The notes: generated by a model not told the origin, from the letters alone. A DNA stretch of 47,689 nucleotides from Nanosynbacter sp. (GCA_015257485.1 JABZKC010000004.1:1-47689); one strand, 5' to 3'; positions 7,174-16,761 are shown, numbered from the stretch's first letter. Numbers and translations: made by a program.

Positions 7174-10100
7174 ATGAGACCGAATAAAGAACAGCAAGCC
7201 GCCATTGAATATCTAGGCGGACCACTTCTGGTTTTAGCTGGTCCAGGTACCGGTAAGACGCAAATTATTTCTCAGCGTGTCGCTCACATTTTGAACGTCA
7301 CCCAAACCAACCCGAGGAACATCCTTTGTCTCACTTTTACCGACGCCGCCGCCACCAACATGCGTGACCGCCTACGCACTGTGATCGGCAACTCCGCTGA
7401 TGAATTGAACATCATGACCTATCATTCCTTTGGTAAAACCGTCATCGACCGCTACCAGAATTATGCCACCGAAATTGAACGTCTATCCGAAAAAACCATC
7501 AGCCCCGTCGAATCAGAGAACTTTTTCCAGCAGCTTCTTGATGAATTACCTCTCACCAATCCACTTCGCGCTAACAAGGCTAAAGATATTGCCGATCTAA
7601 TTAATAAACTAAAAGGTGCCAACCTCTCAATCGATAGTCTCACTACCATCCAAGAAGCCAATCAAAAAGATATTGAGAATCTCAACCAAGCGCTCGCTGC
7701 CACCACTATTGGTAAAGCCAGTAGCGGTAATTTTGAAAGTAAATGCAAGGAACGCTATTTTCCGATTCTTACCGTATTAGGCCAAGTCAGTTCTTCCCAT
7801 GATCAAAATATTTTACCAAACGTACCATATATTTCCAGTGAACTTTATCGTCAGATGCTTGATCTTTATCAGTTAGAAATCACCAAAGATAAGCCTTCTA
7901 TTGCGGCCCTAAAAAAATTTACCGATAGCCATTTCACCTTAAACGCTAGCGGAGTTTGTTATTATAAACAGACTAACGATATCATTAAATTTTCCACCAT
8001 TTTAGATTTTTGCCAAAAATACCAAACCTATCTCGCCGAAAATCGCTTGGTTGACTATGCCGATATGATTCTTGAAGCAATCAAGCATCTAGAGACCGAT
8101 GCAGACTTCAGAGCCATGATGGCTGAGCAATTTCAATATATCATGCTTGATGAGTTTCAAGATTCCAACCCGGCGCAAGTTCGTTTAATCCAACTCATCA
8201 CCGACTACGATAAGCCAGAGATTATGGCCGTAGGTGATGACGACCAGACCATTTACGAATTTCAAGGAGCACTTTCTTCTAACCTAGTCGATTTTTATCA
8301 GCATTATCACGCCAAGATTATCATTCTTAAAGAAAATTATCGTTCAACCAGTGAAATCCTAGCTTTGTCACGTAAAATTGCCAACCAAATCCCCGATAGC
8401 TTTATTAAATCCGAGTCCGTCCTAACCAGCCTGGGAGAAACTTCCAGTGACTTCACTAAAAATCTCCATGCCGCCAGAAACTCAGAATTATCAAAAATCA
8501 CTAGTGACGATCAGGCGCTTCAACCGATTAACCATCCGAACACTCGCATTTCTCGCCATCATTTCGATGACACTATTTCCGAATATCAGTGGGTCGCTGA
8601 AACCATCCATAATCTTATCCAAAGTGGGGAAGAGCAAAAAAATATTGCCATTATCGCTCGAAAACACGATGTCTTAAAAGCGATTCTGCCATATCTTCGT
8701 AAATACGACGATATCAACGTTACTTATGAGCGAAAGGAAAATATTCTTGAAGACACCAAAATCAAAGAACTTCATGACCTACTTCGCGTCATTCATCAGC
8801 TCGCGTCTGGACAAGACCCCCTCGATTTGCTTGCAGATATTATGAGCTCCGACTACCTCGGACTTAACCCACTTGATTTTGTCCAACTAGTTCACACTGG
8901 ACATCACGATCATCGTCATTTTCTCGATTATCTACTCGGTTATCAAAAACTTCCCGCCGTACGAAATTTTGCCAAATTCCTTGCCGAACTTGCCAAAAAA
9001 TCTCTCACCTCGTCTGTCGAAGACATGATAAATTTCCTCATCAATTTAAAACCAGTTTATCTTGATCTTGAAACTCAAAAAGTAAACTCCGAGTCTCCTG
9101 AGATGCCAGATTCAAACCCTGATTCCACCATCATCGATCCATTCGAAACCAATTCAGAATCTACCGACTCCTCCGAAAAATCTCTCTATATTTCACCATT
9201 TTTACCAAATCTCGACTACGAGAATCCCGAAACTCTAAAAGAACAACTCACTTCCAAGGAAGTTCGCCAGATGGTAGATTTTTACCAAAATCTCGCCACC
9301 CTCAAGGAAGCATTTTATAATTTCACCAAAAATGAACATCCAAAACTCGCCGACTATATTGATTTTCTCGATAAATATCAAGCCGCTAACGCCACTATTC
9401 AAAAATCCGCAATTTTTTCCGATGATCAAAACGCTGTTACTTTAATCTCCGCCCATAAATCTAAAGGTCTTGAATTTAAACACGTCTTTCTCCTTGATCT
9501 TTCTGATGCCCACTGGAATCAGAACCGTGGGTCGCAGGGAATTAAACCGCCTTTTAATCTGACTTTTGTTAATGGAGCTACCGAAAGTGAAGGATGTAAT
9601 CTACGTCTCCTCTTTGTGGCCATGACCCGTGCCGCCAAATCTCTCACCATGACCAGTGCCACTATTAATCACAACCAGAGCACCACCAAACCACTTGGTA
9701 TGATGATAGAAATCAATGAGGAAAAAATTATTAAAACCTCTCCGTTACTAGAAGCGCCTGAGATTTTCCAGCATCCATCCGATAATTCTGAAATTACCGA
9801 ATTACAACATCTAAAATCCACCTGGCTCGACAAATATCTCGATCCAAAAGATGATTTGCTCAAATATCTTCACGCCAAAGCCGATAATATTTGGCTTTCC
9901 GCCACCGATGTTTCAAATTTCGTAGACCTTGAATATAATGGTCCACTAAGTTTCTACCGCAACCGCCTCATTGGCGCACCACGCAGTATTGAAAATGTAG
10001 TAAATATCGAAAAAGGCAATCTAATCCACAAGTGTTTTGAAATGATTACTAATCAAAAAATCACCGCTGAGCAGGCCCTTGAATATTACCTTGAAACTGC

Positions 10101-10737
10101 CAAAAATCTTGATCTTTCGGAGCGTGAAATCGAAGATCTTATTACCATTGGTAAAACCGAATTACTTCAAAGTATCGAATATTTCCACGATATTCTCTTT
10201 GACGAGCATGCTAAGGCCGAAGTTTCATTTAGCCGTGAAAAACTTTCCTTTGAAGGCGTCCCTATCACCGGTACTATCGATCACCTCACTATCGACGAGC
10301 AAAATAAAACTATTCGCATCTACGATTTCAAAACCTCAACTGGTATGCAAGAAAAGGATACCTGGAAGAATAACAAAAAACTTTTCATCTATACCATTCA
10401 GCTGCTTTTCTACTACTATCTTGTCACCACTTCGCCAACCTACAAAAATTACACCGTCGAATCTATGAGTTTACTTTTCGTTCTCCCAAGCTATAAAAAC
10501 GTCAAGCCAGGTGAGCCGGGTGAATTCTTCGAAAAAACCATCACTAAATCCGAAATCGCTGAATTTGATATCGACATTCCAAAACTCATTCACGCGATTC
10601 GCCATCAACTAGATACCTTAGATTTCTTAAATACCGAATCTTTTGCCTGCAAACCAGTCGGATACACCACCAAGAAAGCTGAGATTATCGACTTCGCCAA
10701 CCAGCTAATCGCCGACTATGATAAAATTAAAGAGTAA
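7174..10737 (+). CDS. UvrD/PcrA-like SF1 helicase fused to a RecB-type nuclease
   Basis: ATP-dependent 3'-5' DNA helicase-nuclease of 1187 residues, likely in double-strand break processing or repair. Walker A AGPGTGKT is at about residues 22-29, LTFTDAAA (motif Ia) near 52, Walker B MLDEFQDSN near 323, GDDDQTIYEFQG near 354, and SAHKSKGLEF near 759. The C-terminal PD-(D/E)XK nuclease is seen as GTIDHL (about 1031) and IYDFKTS (about 1049), with an upstream GNLIHKCFE histidine motif. The start at 7174 is set by homology (RPNKEQQAAI) and by AAAGGAG; the in-frame upstream codon at 7144 has neither. No AddB/RecC partner is nearby. It overlaps the next gene by one base (TAATG). Confidence 0.92.
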   Translation: MRPNKEQQAAIEYLGGPLLVLAGPGTGKTQIISQRVAHILNVTQTNPRNILCLTFTDAAATNMRDRLRTVIGNSADELNIMTYHSFGKTVIDRYQNYATEIERLSEKTISPVESENFFQQLLDELPLTNPLRANKAKDIADLINKLKGANLSIDSLTTIQEANQKDIENLNQALAATTIGKASSGNFESKCKERYFPILTVLGQVSSSHDQNILPNVPYISSELYRQMLDLYQLEITKDKPSIAALKKFTDSHFTLNASGVCYYKQTNDIIKFSTILDFCQKYQTYLAENRLVDYADMILEAIKHLETDADFRAMMAEQFQYIMLDEFQDSNPAQVRLIQLITDYDKPEIMAVGDDDQTIYEFQGALSSNLVDFYQHYHAKIIILKENYRSTSEILALSRKIANQIPDSFIKSESVLTSLGETSSDFTKNLHAARNSELSKITSDDQALQPINHPNTRISRHHFDDTISEYQWVAETIHNLIQSGEEQKNIAIIARKHDVLKAILPYLRKYDDINVTYERKENILEDTKIKELHDLLRVIHQLASGQDPLDLLADIMSSDYLGLNPLDFVQLVHTGHHDHRHFLDYLLGYQKLPAVRNFAKFLAELAKKSLTSSVEDMINFLINLKPVYLDLETQKVNSESPEMPDSNPDSTIIDPFETNSESTDSSEKSLYISPFLPNLDYENPETLKEQLTSKEVRQMVDFYQNLATLKEAFYNFTKNEHPKLADYIDFLDKYQAANATIQKSAIFSDDQNAVTLISAHKSKGLEFKHVFLLDLSDAHWNQNRGSQGIKPPFNLTFVNGATESEGCNLRLLFVAMTRAAKSLTMTSATINHNQSTTKPLGMMIEINEEKIIKTSPLLEAPEIFQHPSDNSEITELQHLKSTWLDKYLDPKDDLLKYLHAKADNIWLSATDVSNFVDLEYNGPLSFYRNRLIGAPRSIENVVNIEKGNLIHKCFEMITNQKITAEQALEYYLETAKNLDLSEREIEDLITIGKTELLQSIEYFHDILFDEHAKAEVSFSREKLSFEGVPITGTIDHLTIDEQNKTIRIYDFKTSTGMQEKDTWKNNKKLFIYTIQLLFYYYLVTTSPTYKNYTVESMSLLFVLPSYKNVKPGEPGEFFEKTITKSEIAEFDIDIPKLIHAIRHQLDTLDFLNTESFACKPVGYTTKKAEIIDFANQLIADYDKIKE

Positions 10738-11723
10738 TGTATCAAAATTTTTCAGAATTTCTCCAAAACAAAAGCAAAATCTGCGTCATCCAAGCCGAAA
10801 ATCCTGACGGTGACTCCTTAGGCTCCAGTCTAGCCCTGGAAGCACTCCTTAAAAACAAAGAAGTCTCGCTCTATTGTCCGGTCAATGTGCCAAAATATCT
10901 CCGTTATTTTTCTGGCTGGGAACGCATTGATCAAAATTTTGATTACCATGCAGACGGCTATATCATCGTCGATACCGCCGCCACTATTCTTCTTAGTAAG
11001 CTACTTGATGATTTGGTGATTCGCAATATTCTCTACACCAAACCAATTTTCGTCATCGACCATCACGAAACTGCCGACGATTTAGATTTTCCGCACCAGA
11101 GCATAATCGAACATTTACCATCTTGCACTAATCTGATTTACAAAATCGCTCTCGATCAAAATATCAAAATCAATCAATCCGCCGCCGAAAATATTTTCCA
11201 AGGCTTACTTTCTGACACTCTCGGCCTTACCACTGCTGGCGTCACCGCTGATACTTTCCGCGTCGCCGCCCACCTTACCGAACTTGGCGCCGACATCAAT
11301 AAGCTCGAAGAAAATCGCAAAGAATACATGAAGAAATCCCGTCGTATTCTCGACTACAAGGCCGATCTCATCAAGCGTATCGAATATAGCCTCGATGACA
11401 AGCTTTCCACCATCCATATTCCTTGGTCTGATATTACCGAATTTTCCGATGAATATAATCCAAACGCCCTCATTCTAGAAGAAATGAAAATGGTTGAAGG
11501 TGTAGAGGTGGCTGTCGCTATTAAAACTTATCCAGATGGCAAAATCACCGGAAAAATTCGCACCTCTAAACCGATCGCCGACAAGATCGCTGGTTATTTC
11601 GGCGGCGGTGGTCACCCTTTTGCCGCTGGTTTCCGCACTTACGATACCACCTACGATGATGTGCTGCGTGATTTAGTTTTCTGTTGTAATGATTTACTTT
11701 TTAAGTCCGAAGAAACTAATTAA
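10737..11723 (+). CDS. DHH/DHHA1 phosphoesterase (NrnA-like oligoribonuclease or pAp phosphatase)
   Basis: Manganese-dependent phosphoesterase of the DHH superfamily; relatives degrade nanoRNA, 3'-phosphoadenosine 5'-phosphate or cyclic-dinucleotide products. Visible motifs are NPDGDSLGS (about residues 22-30), VDTA (near 81), IDHHET (near 104) and the DHHA1 signature GGGGHPFAAGF near the C-terminus. The length of 328 matches NrnA. Its ATG overlaps the helicase stop codon, so it is translationally coupled to the DNA-repair enzyme, which suggests recycling of short single-strand products. The substrate is inferred from family only. Confidence 0.88.
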   Translation: MYQNFSEFLQNKSKICVIQAENPDGDSLGSSLALEALLKNKEVSLYCPVNVPKYLRYFSGWERIDQNFDYHADGYIIVDTAATILLSKLLDDLVIRNILYTKPIFVIDHHETADDLDFPHQSIIEHLPSCTNLIYKIALDQNIKINQSAAENIFQGLLSDTLGLTTAGVTADTFRVAAHLTELGADINKLEENRKEYMKKSRRILDYKADLIKRIEYSLDDKLSTIHIPWSDITEFSDEYNPNALILEEMKMVEGVEVAVAIKTYPDGKITGKIRTSKPIADKIAGYFGGGGHPFAAGFRTYDTTYDDVLRDLVFCCNDLLFKSEETN

Positions 11724-11735
11724 TCGAGAAATATC

Positions 11736-13205
11736 ATGGCTAAACTTCACTTATTCAATACCAAAACTCGCCAAATCGAAGAATTCATTCCCCAAAATCC
11801 TGAAAACGTCAAAATCTATACCTGTGGCCCTACTGTCTATAATTTTGCCCACATTGGAAATTTCGCTAGCTATATCTACTGGGATTTATTGGTTCGAACT
11901 CTCCAAATTAATCATCTAACCCCTCACCGTATTATCAATATTACTGATGTCGGGCATCTCGCATCCGATGCTGACGACGGGGAAGATAAACTCGAAAAAG
12001 GTGCCAAGCGTGAAAATAAAACCGTTTGGGAAATTGCTAAATTCTACGAAGCCGCCTTCATTCAAGATTTTAACGCCCTAAATTTGTTACCACCCACCAA
12101 ATTTTGCCGCGCCACCGACTATATCAAAGAAGATATTGAAGTAATCAACACTTTAATTTCGCGTGGATATACCTATGAAACCTCTGATGGGATTTATTTT
12201 GATACCAGTAAATTCGCTACCTACGCCGATTTTGCCAGACTAGACCTCGATAACCTTCGCGCTGGCGCCCGTGTCGATTTTAATTCCGAAAAACGCAATG
12301 TTTCTGATTTTGCTATCTGGAAATTTATCAAACCAGGTGAAGATCATGCCATGCAGTGGGATTTTCAAGGCAAAAAAGGTTATCCAGGCTGGCATCTCGA
12401 ATGTTCTACTATTTCGCACTATGAACTAGGCGAACCCCTCGATATTCATGCTGGTGGCATCGATCATATTCCGATTCACCACACCAACGAAATTGCTCAA
12501 TCCGAAGCGGCTTTTGGTAAAACTATGGCCAATTACTGGCTTCACGCCAATTTTATCACCATAGACAACCAAAAAATTAGCAAATCCCTTGGCAACACCT
12601 ACTCCATTCAAGATTTAAGAGATCGCGGTTACTCACCGCTCGATTTTAAACTTTGGATTCTGCAAGGACACTATCAATCCGAACGAAATTTCACCTTCGA
12701 AGGCCTTACCGCCGCCAAAAATCGACGCCTACATTGGCTAAATCGCCTTGCGAAAACCCTACAAGAAACTACTCACACCGAAAATCAAGCTGCACTGCTT
12801 ACGCAAATTCAGAAAATCGACTATCAAACCACTGAATTACAAGAAGCACTGCTTACGCAAATTCAAAAATCTGACTATCAAACCACTGAATTACAAGAAA
12901 AACTCACCGCCATCATTAATCAGAATCTTAATTCCGCTGAAGTTTTTGCCGAAATTGACCAAAACGAATTAAGCTTAAATGATTGGCGTTTTGTCGATGA
13001 ATTATTCGGCCTTCGTTTCTTCGATAGTCTAGTTCTACCATCCGCCGAAATTCAAAACCTTATTCGTCAGCGCGCCGAAGCAAAAACGAACAAGAATTAC
13101 GCCAAAGCCGACCAGATTCGCGAAGAATTAAAAGCTCACAATTTTAGCATTCTCGACACTAATCAAGCCAGTTTCTGGCAATATCTCGAATCACCAATGA
13201 TATAA
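11736..13205 (+). CDS. cysS: Cysteinyl-tRNA synthetase
   Basis: Class I synthetase charging tRNA-Cys. The HIGH motif appears as HIGN (about residues 39-42) and KMSKS as KISKS (about 278-282). Zinc ligands are Cys in TCGPTVYN, Cys in HLECSTI and the His pair in IHHTNE. The length of 489 is normal, but an 18-residue in-frame duplication sits between the catalytic and DALR anticodon-binding regions (nt 12792-12899). It follows the DHH gene after 12 nt and is probably in the same operon. Confidence 0.95.
   Translation: MAKLHLFNTKTRQIEEFIPQNPENVKIYTCGPTVYNFAHIGNFASYIYWDLLVRTLQINHLTPHRIINITDVGHLASDADDGEDKLEKGAKRENKTVWEIAKFYEAAFIQDFNALNLLPPTKFCRATDYIKEDIEVINTLISRGYTYETSDGIYFDTSKFATYADFARLDLDNLRAGARVDFNSEKRNVSDFAIWKFIKPGEDHAMQWDFQGKKGYPGWHLECSTISHYELGEPLDIHAGGIDHIPIHHTNEIAQSEAAFGKTMANYWLHANFITIDNQKISKSLGNTYSIQDLRDRGYSPLDFKLWILQGHYQSERNFTFEGLTAAKNRRLHWLNRLAKTLQETTHTENQAALLTQIQKIDYQTTELQEALLTQIQKSDYQTTELQEKLTAIINQNLNSAEVFAEIDQNELSLNDWRFVDELFGLRFFDSLVLPSAEIQNLIRQRAEAKTNKNYAKADQIREELKAHNFSILDTNQASFWQYLESPMI
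12792..12899 (+). repeat. 54-nt in-frame tandem duplication inside cysS
   Basis: Two copies (12792-12845, 12846-12899) encode ALLTQIQK(I/S)DYQTTELQE twice. Only a few bases differ, so the duplication is recent. It adds 18 residues to a helical connector and keeps the frame. Confidence 0.9.
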
Positions 13206-13206
13206 T
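13198..13206 (+). promoter_or_regulatory. Extended -10 promoter of the AI-2E-family gene
   Basis: TGATATAAT overlaps the end of cysS; the leader carries AAAAGGAG before the ATG at 13222. Confidence 0.55.
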
Positions 13207-13221
13207 CAAGAAAAGGAGTAT

Positions 13222-14313
13222 ATGTCACGCACAATTGATATCGATACAAAAACATTTGTCCGCTTTTGGCTAGTCTTAATCGCTTTTGCCGCTGCCGGAA
13301 TTTTCATCATTAAGGCTGCCGGTGGTCTAATTATCGTCGGAATTTCCGCTTTTCTAGCGATTTCCCTCCATCCACTCGCCAAGCAAATCGACAAGATTGA
13401 TAAACGCAAAAGTCGTCCCGGACTTTCCTCAGCACTAGCCGTTTTTTCTATTGCTCTGGCTTTTGCCATTATCGTAGGCGTGATTGGTCCGGTTATTGTC
13501 GAGCAAGTTTCTAATTTTCTTGCTACCGCCCCAGCCAAAATTTCCGAAGTTATCGATCATTTAGATATTAATGGTATTGGCAATTATTTTGGTATTTCTA
13601 ATCTCCAAGACAACTTAACCTCCGGCATCAAAAGTTTCAGTAGTACGATGCTCGGGAATATTAGTAATATCGCCGTCGGCAGTATTGGTGCCATTAGCAA
13701 TATTATTACCAGTATCATCCTTACCATTGTGCTCACTATTCTTTTTATGCTCGATGGACCGACCATGCTAAAAGATTTCTGGCGCGTCATGGCCGTAAAA
13801 GATAAAAAATCCGCCAAAGTCTGGCAGCACGTTACCAGTCGCATGAGTAATGTCGTTGCTGCCTATGTCTCCTCTCAGGTCTTTATCGCTCTCCTTGACG
13901 GCCTCATGACCATGCTCGGAGTTTTTATCATCACTCTCATCTTCGGTCTTCCAGTTACTCTTGCCATACCTCTCGGCCTCATTTCCTTCCTCTTCTTCCT
14001 CATTCCAATGTTTGGACCAGTCATCGGCTGCATCTTGAATACCACTCTCCTTTTCATCAACGCTCCAGGCGCCGCTATTGCTTTCTTTATCTTCTATCTC
14101 ATCTATCAACAAATTGAGAATAATATCATCGGTCCTCGTATTCAAGGTAAAGGTCTCAATCTTCCTCCACTTGCCATCCTAATTTCGATCACCATCGGTA
14201 TGTATGCTTTCGGTTTGATTGGCTGTATTGTCGCAATCCCAATCGCTGGCTGCATTAAAATTCTTTTCGAAGAAGCCGCCAATATTCGCGCTGCACTCGA
14301 CGATGAAAAATAA
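13222..14313 (+). CDS. AI-2E family (TqsA/PerM-like) membrane permease
   Basis: 363-residue polytopic membrane protein. It has the family layout: two N-terminal helices, a soluble insert (about residues 95-145) and a large C-terminal helical block with EIENNIIGPRI-like sequence (QQIENNIIGPRIQGKGL) and LPPLAILISI. Family members export small molecules such as AI-2 or act as sodium/proton antiporters; the substrate here is unknown. AAGGAG lies 6 nt upstream of the ATG. The last codons are followed by a degenerate second copy of the gene's own 3' end. Confidence 0.85.
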   Translation: MSRTIDIDTKTFVRFWLVLIAFAAAGIFIIKAAGGLIIVGISAFLAISLHPLAKQIDKIDKRKSRPGLSSALAVFSIALAFAIIVGVIGPVIVEQVSNFLATAPAKISEVIDHLDINGIGNYFGISNLQDNLTSGIKSFSSTMLGNISNIAVGSIGAISNIITSIILTIVLTILFMLDGPTMLKDFWRVMAVKDKKSAKVWQHVTSRMSNVVAAYVSSQVFIALLDGLMTMLGVFIITLIFGLPVTLAIPLGLISFLFFLIPMFGPVIGCILNTTLLFINAPGAAIAFFIFYLIYQQIENNIIGPRIQGKGLNLPPLAILISITIGMYAFGLIGCIVAIPIAGCIKILFEEAANIRAALDDEK

Positions 14314-14345
14314 TTAGCGCCGCGCTCGATGATGAAAAATAATTA
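14288..14345 (+). repeat. 29-nt tandem duplication across the stop codon
   Basis: The last 29 nt of the AI-2E gene including TAATTA (14288-14316) recur with four changes at 14317-14345. The second copy still reads CTCGATGATGAAAAATAA. It is a decayed duplication of a gene end. Confidence 0.85.
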
Positions 14346-14428
14346 AAACTCCAAGCGTAATCTAGAAATAGACTGAATTCCAAAAAAAATAGACCGAGTC
14401 TCAAAAAAATCAAATCCCTCCGATTTGC

Positions 14429-14457
14429 TTGACTAGTCATCCAAAATTTCACATAAT
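14429..14457 (+). promoter_or_regulatory. Promoter of the flavin split-barrel/transporter/tgt operon
   Basis: TTGACT at 14429-14434, 17 nt spacer, CATAAT at 14452-14457. AAAAAGGA precedes the ATG at 14487. Confidence 0.65.
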
Positions 14458-14486
14458 TAATAAGCACTTAAAAAGGAAAAATTACT

Positions 14487-14858
14487 ATGGAACAAGTTTT
14501 ACCATTTCTTGAAGGAATGTTTTATATTGCAACTACCGATGGCGACCAGCCACATCTACGCATTTTCGATGCCGCTGGTATTCTCGACGGCCACCTCTAC
14601 ATTGGCACCAAATCTAATAAACAAGTTTACGCTCAAATCGAAAAAAATCCTAAGGTCGAAATCTATGTCTTTAGCAACGAATTAGGTCTCATGCGTTTTA
14701 CCGCCGAAGCTAAAACTGTTGCCGACAAGGAATTAAACCAAAAGGCTTACGAATCTACCGGCAAAGCCTACGATGAAACTTCTGTTGCCATCGAACTCAC
14801 CAATGTTCACGGCTCTATCAAAACTAAAGATGACGAAACTGTCGAGATTAATTTCTAA
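14487..14858 (+). CDS. Pyridoxamine 5'-phosphate oxidase-like FMN-binding split-barrel protein
   Basis: 123 residues forming one split beta-barrel of the PNPOx-like superfamily (FMN- or F420-dependent reductases and oxidases). Recognisable blocks are FYIATTDGDQPHLRIF at the N-terminus, LYIGTKSNKQVYAQIEKNPKVEI in the middle and LMRFTAEAK. It is far smaller than true PdxH and lacks its C-terminal half, so pyridoxal synthesis is unlikely. The redox substrate is unknown. It is the first gene of an operon with a queuosine-precursor transporter, one nucleotide away. Confidence 0.78.
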   Translation: MEQVLPFLEGMFYIATTDGDQPHLRIFDAAGILDGHLYIGTKSNKQVYAQIEKNPKVEIYVFSNELGLMRFTAEAKTVADKELNQKAYESTGKAYDETSVAIELTNVHGSIKTKDDETVEINF

Positions 14859-14859
14859 G

Positions 14860-15543
14860 ATGGACAAGCAAGTTAGAAAACGTAATCTCTTAATTTACTT
14901 CACCGCAATTTCGGCTGGAATCCTTTTGATCTCAAACCTAGCTGCGACTAAGCTTTGGGATCTCTTTGGTATTCCAGTCGACGGGGGAGTAATCAGTTTT
15001 CCAATTTCCTACATTCTCGGTGATATTATCATTGAATTTTACGGACACAAAACCGCCAAGCACATCATTCTTGGAAGCCTCCTCGTTAATATCATTGCTG
15101 CGCTCACTTTTTGGATCGTTATCGCCCTGCCACCATTCGCTGGTACGGAAGGCATGCAAGAATCAATTGCTAATGTCTTAGGCTTTGCGCCACGTATCAT
15201 TATTGGTTCACTCACTGCCTATCTATTTTCGCAGTTTTCCAATAACTACATCTTCGAAAAGATTAAGCAAAAGACTGGCCAAAAACTCTTCATCGTTCGT
15301 GCCCTCACCTCTTCTTTTGTGGCTCACTTTTTCGATACACTTGTTTTTGAAACCGTCGCATTTTTAGGTATCCTAGCTTTCTCGGACTTCTTAAATCAAG
15401 CCATTTTTGCTTATATCATCGGGGTCGGTATCGAAATAGTCTTATCGCCAGTTGAAATTCTGATTGTGAATAATCTCCGCAAATATATTCCAGCTCACAA
15501 GGTCGAAATCGCAAAAAGCGCTGAAGAGACCGCTAAGAATTAG
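14860..15543 (+). CDS. VUT-family queuosine precursor transporter (YhhQ-like)
   Basis: 227-residue membrane protein of the YhhQ/QueT-type VUT family, which imports preQ0, preQ1 or queuine. Six hydrophobic segments are apparent. Family signatures are ISNLAATKLWDL in the first helix, FPISYILGDIIIEFYG in the second, and ADxx-like SFVAHFFDTLVFETVAF. It starts one base after the preceding stop and lies six bases before tgt, the enzyme that uses the imported base; this linkage is what makes the substrate assignment likely. No queC, queD, queE or queF appears in the window. Confidence 0.87.
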   Translation: MDKQVRKRNLLIYFTAISAGILLISNLAATKLWDLFGIPVDGGVISFPISYILGDIIIEFYGHKTAKHIILGSLLVNIIAALTFWIVIALPPFAGTEGMQESIANVLGFAPRIIIGSLTAYLFSQFSNNYIFEKIKQKTGQKLFIVRALTSSFVAHFFDTLVFETVAFLGILAFSDFLNQAIFAYIIGVGIEIVLSPVEILIVNNLRKYIPAHKVEIAKSAEETAKN

Positions 15544-15549
15544 AGAATT

Positions 15550-16749
15550 ATGGGAAATTCCGGCTTTTCTTTCGAAATTGATGAACGTATTCCTGGCGCA
15601 CTTGGTCGCGCCGGCACGATTCATACTCCACATGGCGATATTAAAACTCCAGCCTTTATGGCCGTTGGTACCACCGGCGCCATTCGTTTTCTTTCGCCAG
15701 AAGAACTTCATCAAACTAAAGCCCAAGCCATGCTCAGTAATGGCTACCATCTTCGTCGTAAATCTCACGAAATTGCCGAAGCCGGTGGTTTAGCTACTTG
15801 GTCCAATTGGCATGGACCAACCCTCACTGATTCCGGCGGATTCCAGGTGATGTCATTAGGATCTGGACTTGGTAAAGTCGTCTCCATGGAACGCGAGCGT
15901 GGAGTAGTCAACACCGCTCACCAAGAACGTCTCGCTCATGTCACGGAAGATGGCGTTAATTTCCGCGATCCCTTCGATGGACAACCAGATTTTATTGGTC
16001 CGGAAGAATCCATGCAAATTCAATGTCGCATCGGCGCCGATATTCACATGGCTTTTGACGAGCTCACCTCACTAGCCGACAGCTACGAATATAATGTCGA
16101 GGCGCTTGCCCGCACTGAGCGTTGGGCTAAGCGTAGTCTCGACGAGCATTTCAAATTACGCGACTCACTGGGTTACCGTCAAAGTCTTTATGGGGTTCTA
16201 CAAGGTGGACGCTGGGAAGATTTAAGGCGTAGCACCTCTAAAAAGTTCGGCGAAATGCCGTTTGATGGCTATGGTCTCGGCGGTGCTTTTCTCAAAGAAG
16301 ACCTTGGTGAAATTTTACGTTGGTGCAATGAAGAATTGCCCGAGGATAAACCACGCCACCTATTGGGACTCTCGCATCCGGATGATATTTTAATTGGCAC
16401 TGAAATGGGGGCTGATACTTTTGACTGTGTCGCACCGACCCGCGAAGCTCGCCACGGTAAAATTTATACCAAATACGGCGATATTAATCTGCGTAAGTTT
16501 AAGGATAGCAATGAATTACTTGATGCCGATTGTGACTGTACTACCTGCAAAGCCGGTTGGACCAGGGGGCAACTACGCGCACTTTGGAAATCTGGTGACC
16601 CGGAACTCAAGCGTCAATATTACAATCTTGCTACCGCTCATAATTTACGTTTCATTATTCGCCTCACCGAACAAATTCGTGAAAGCATCCTAAATCAAAA
16701 CTTTTTCGAGTTCAAAAAACAATTTTTGCATGATTATTATCAAAAATAA
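15550..16749 (+). CDS. tgt: Queuine/preQ1 tRNA-ribosyltransferase
   Basis: Exchanges guanine-34 of GUN-anticodon tRNAs for a 7-deazaguanine base. The general acid/base Asp is in LTDSGGFQVMSL and the nucleophilic Asp in FDCVAPTREARHG (usually PTRNARHG). The zinc site CxCxxC...H is intact (CDCTTC, then AHNLRF). The usual substrate-pocket stretch GGL(A/S)VGE is replaced by GGAFLKE, so base selectivity may differ from textbook Tgt. At 399 residues it is slightly longer than E. coli Tgt. It is co-transcribed with the VUT transporter, pointing to salvage of a precursor from outside rather than synthesis. Confidence 0.93.
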   Translation: MGNSGFSFEIDERIPGALGRAGTIHTPHGDIKTPAFMAVGTTGAIRFLSPEELHQTKAQAMLSNGYHLRRKSHEIAEAGGLATWSNWHGPTLTDSGGFQVMSLGSGLGKVVSMERERGVVNTAHQERLAHVTEDGVNFRDPFDGQPDFIGPEESMQIQCRIGADIHMAFDELTSLADSYEYNVEALARTERWAKRSLDEHFKLRDSLGYRQSLYGVLQGGRWEDLRRSTSKKFGEMPFDGYGLGGAFLKEDLGEILRWCNEELPEDKPRHLLGLSHPDDILIGTEMGADTFDCVAPTREARHGKIYTKYGDINLRKFKDSNELLDADCDCTTCKAGWTRGQLRALWKSGDPELKRQYYNLATAHNLRFIIRLTEQIRESILNQNFFEFKKQFLHDYYQK

Positions 16750-16761
16750 GAACCATAATCG

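Noticed and set aside
13768..14145. Minus-strand Glu/Asp-rich open frame
   Set aside because: Antisense of hydrophobic AI-2E permease codons, which always produces acidic shadow peptides.
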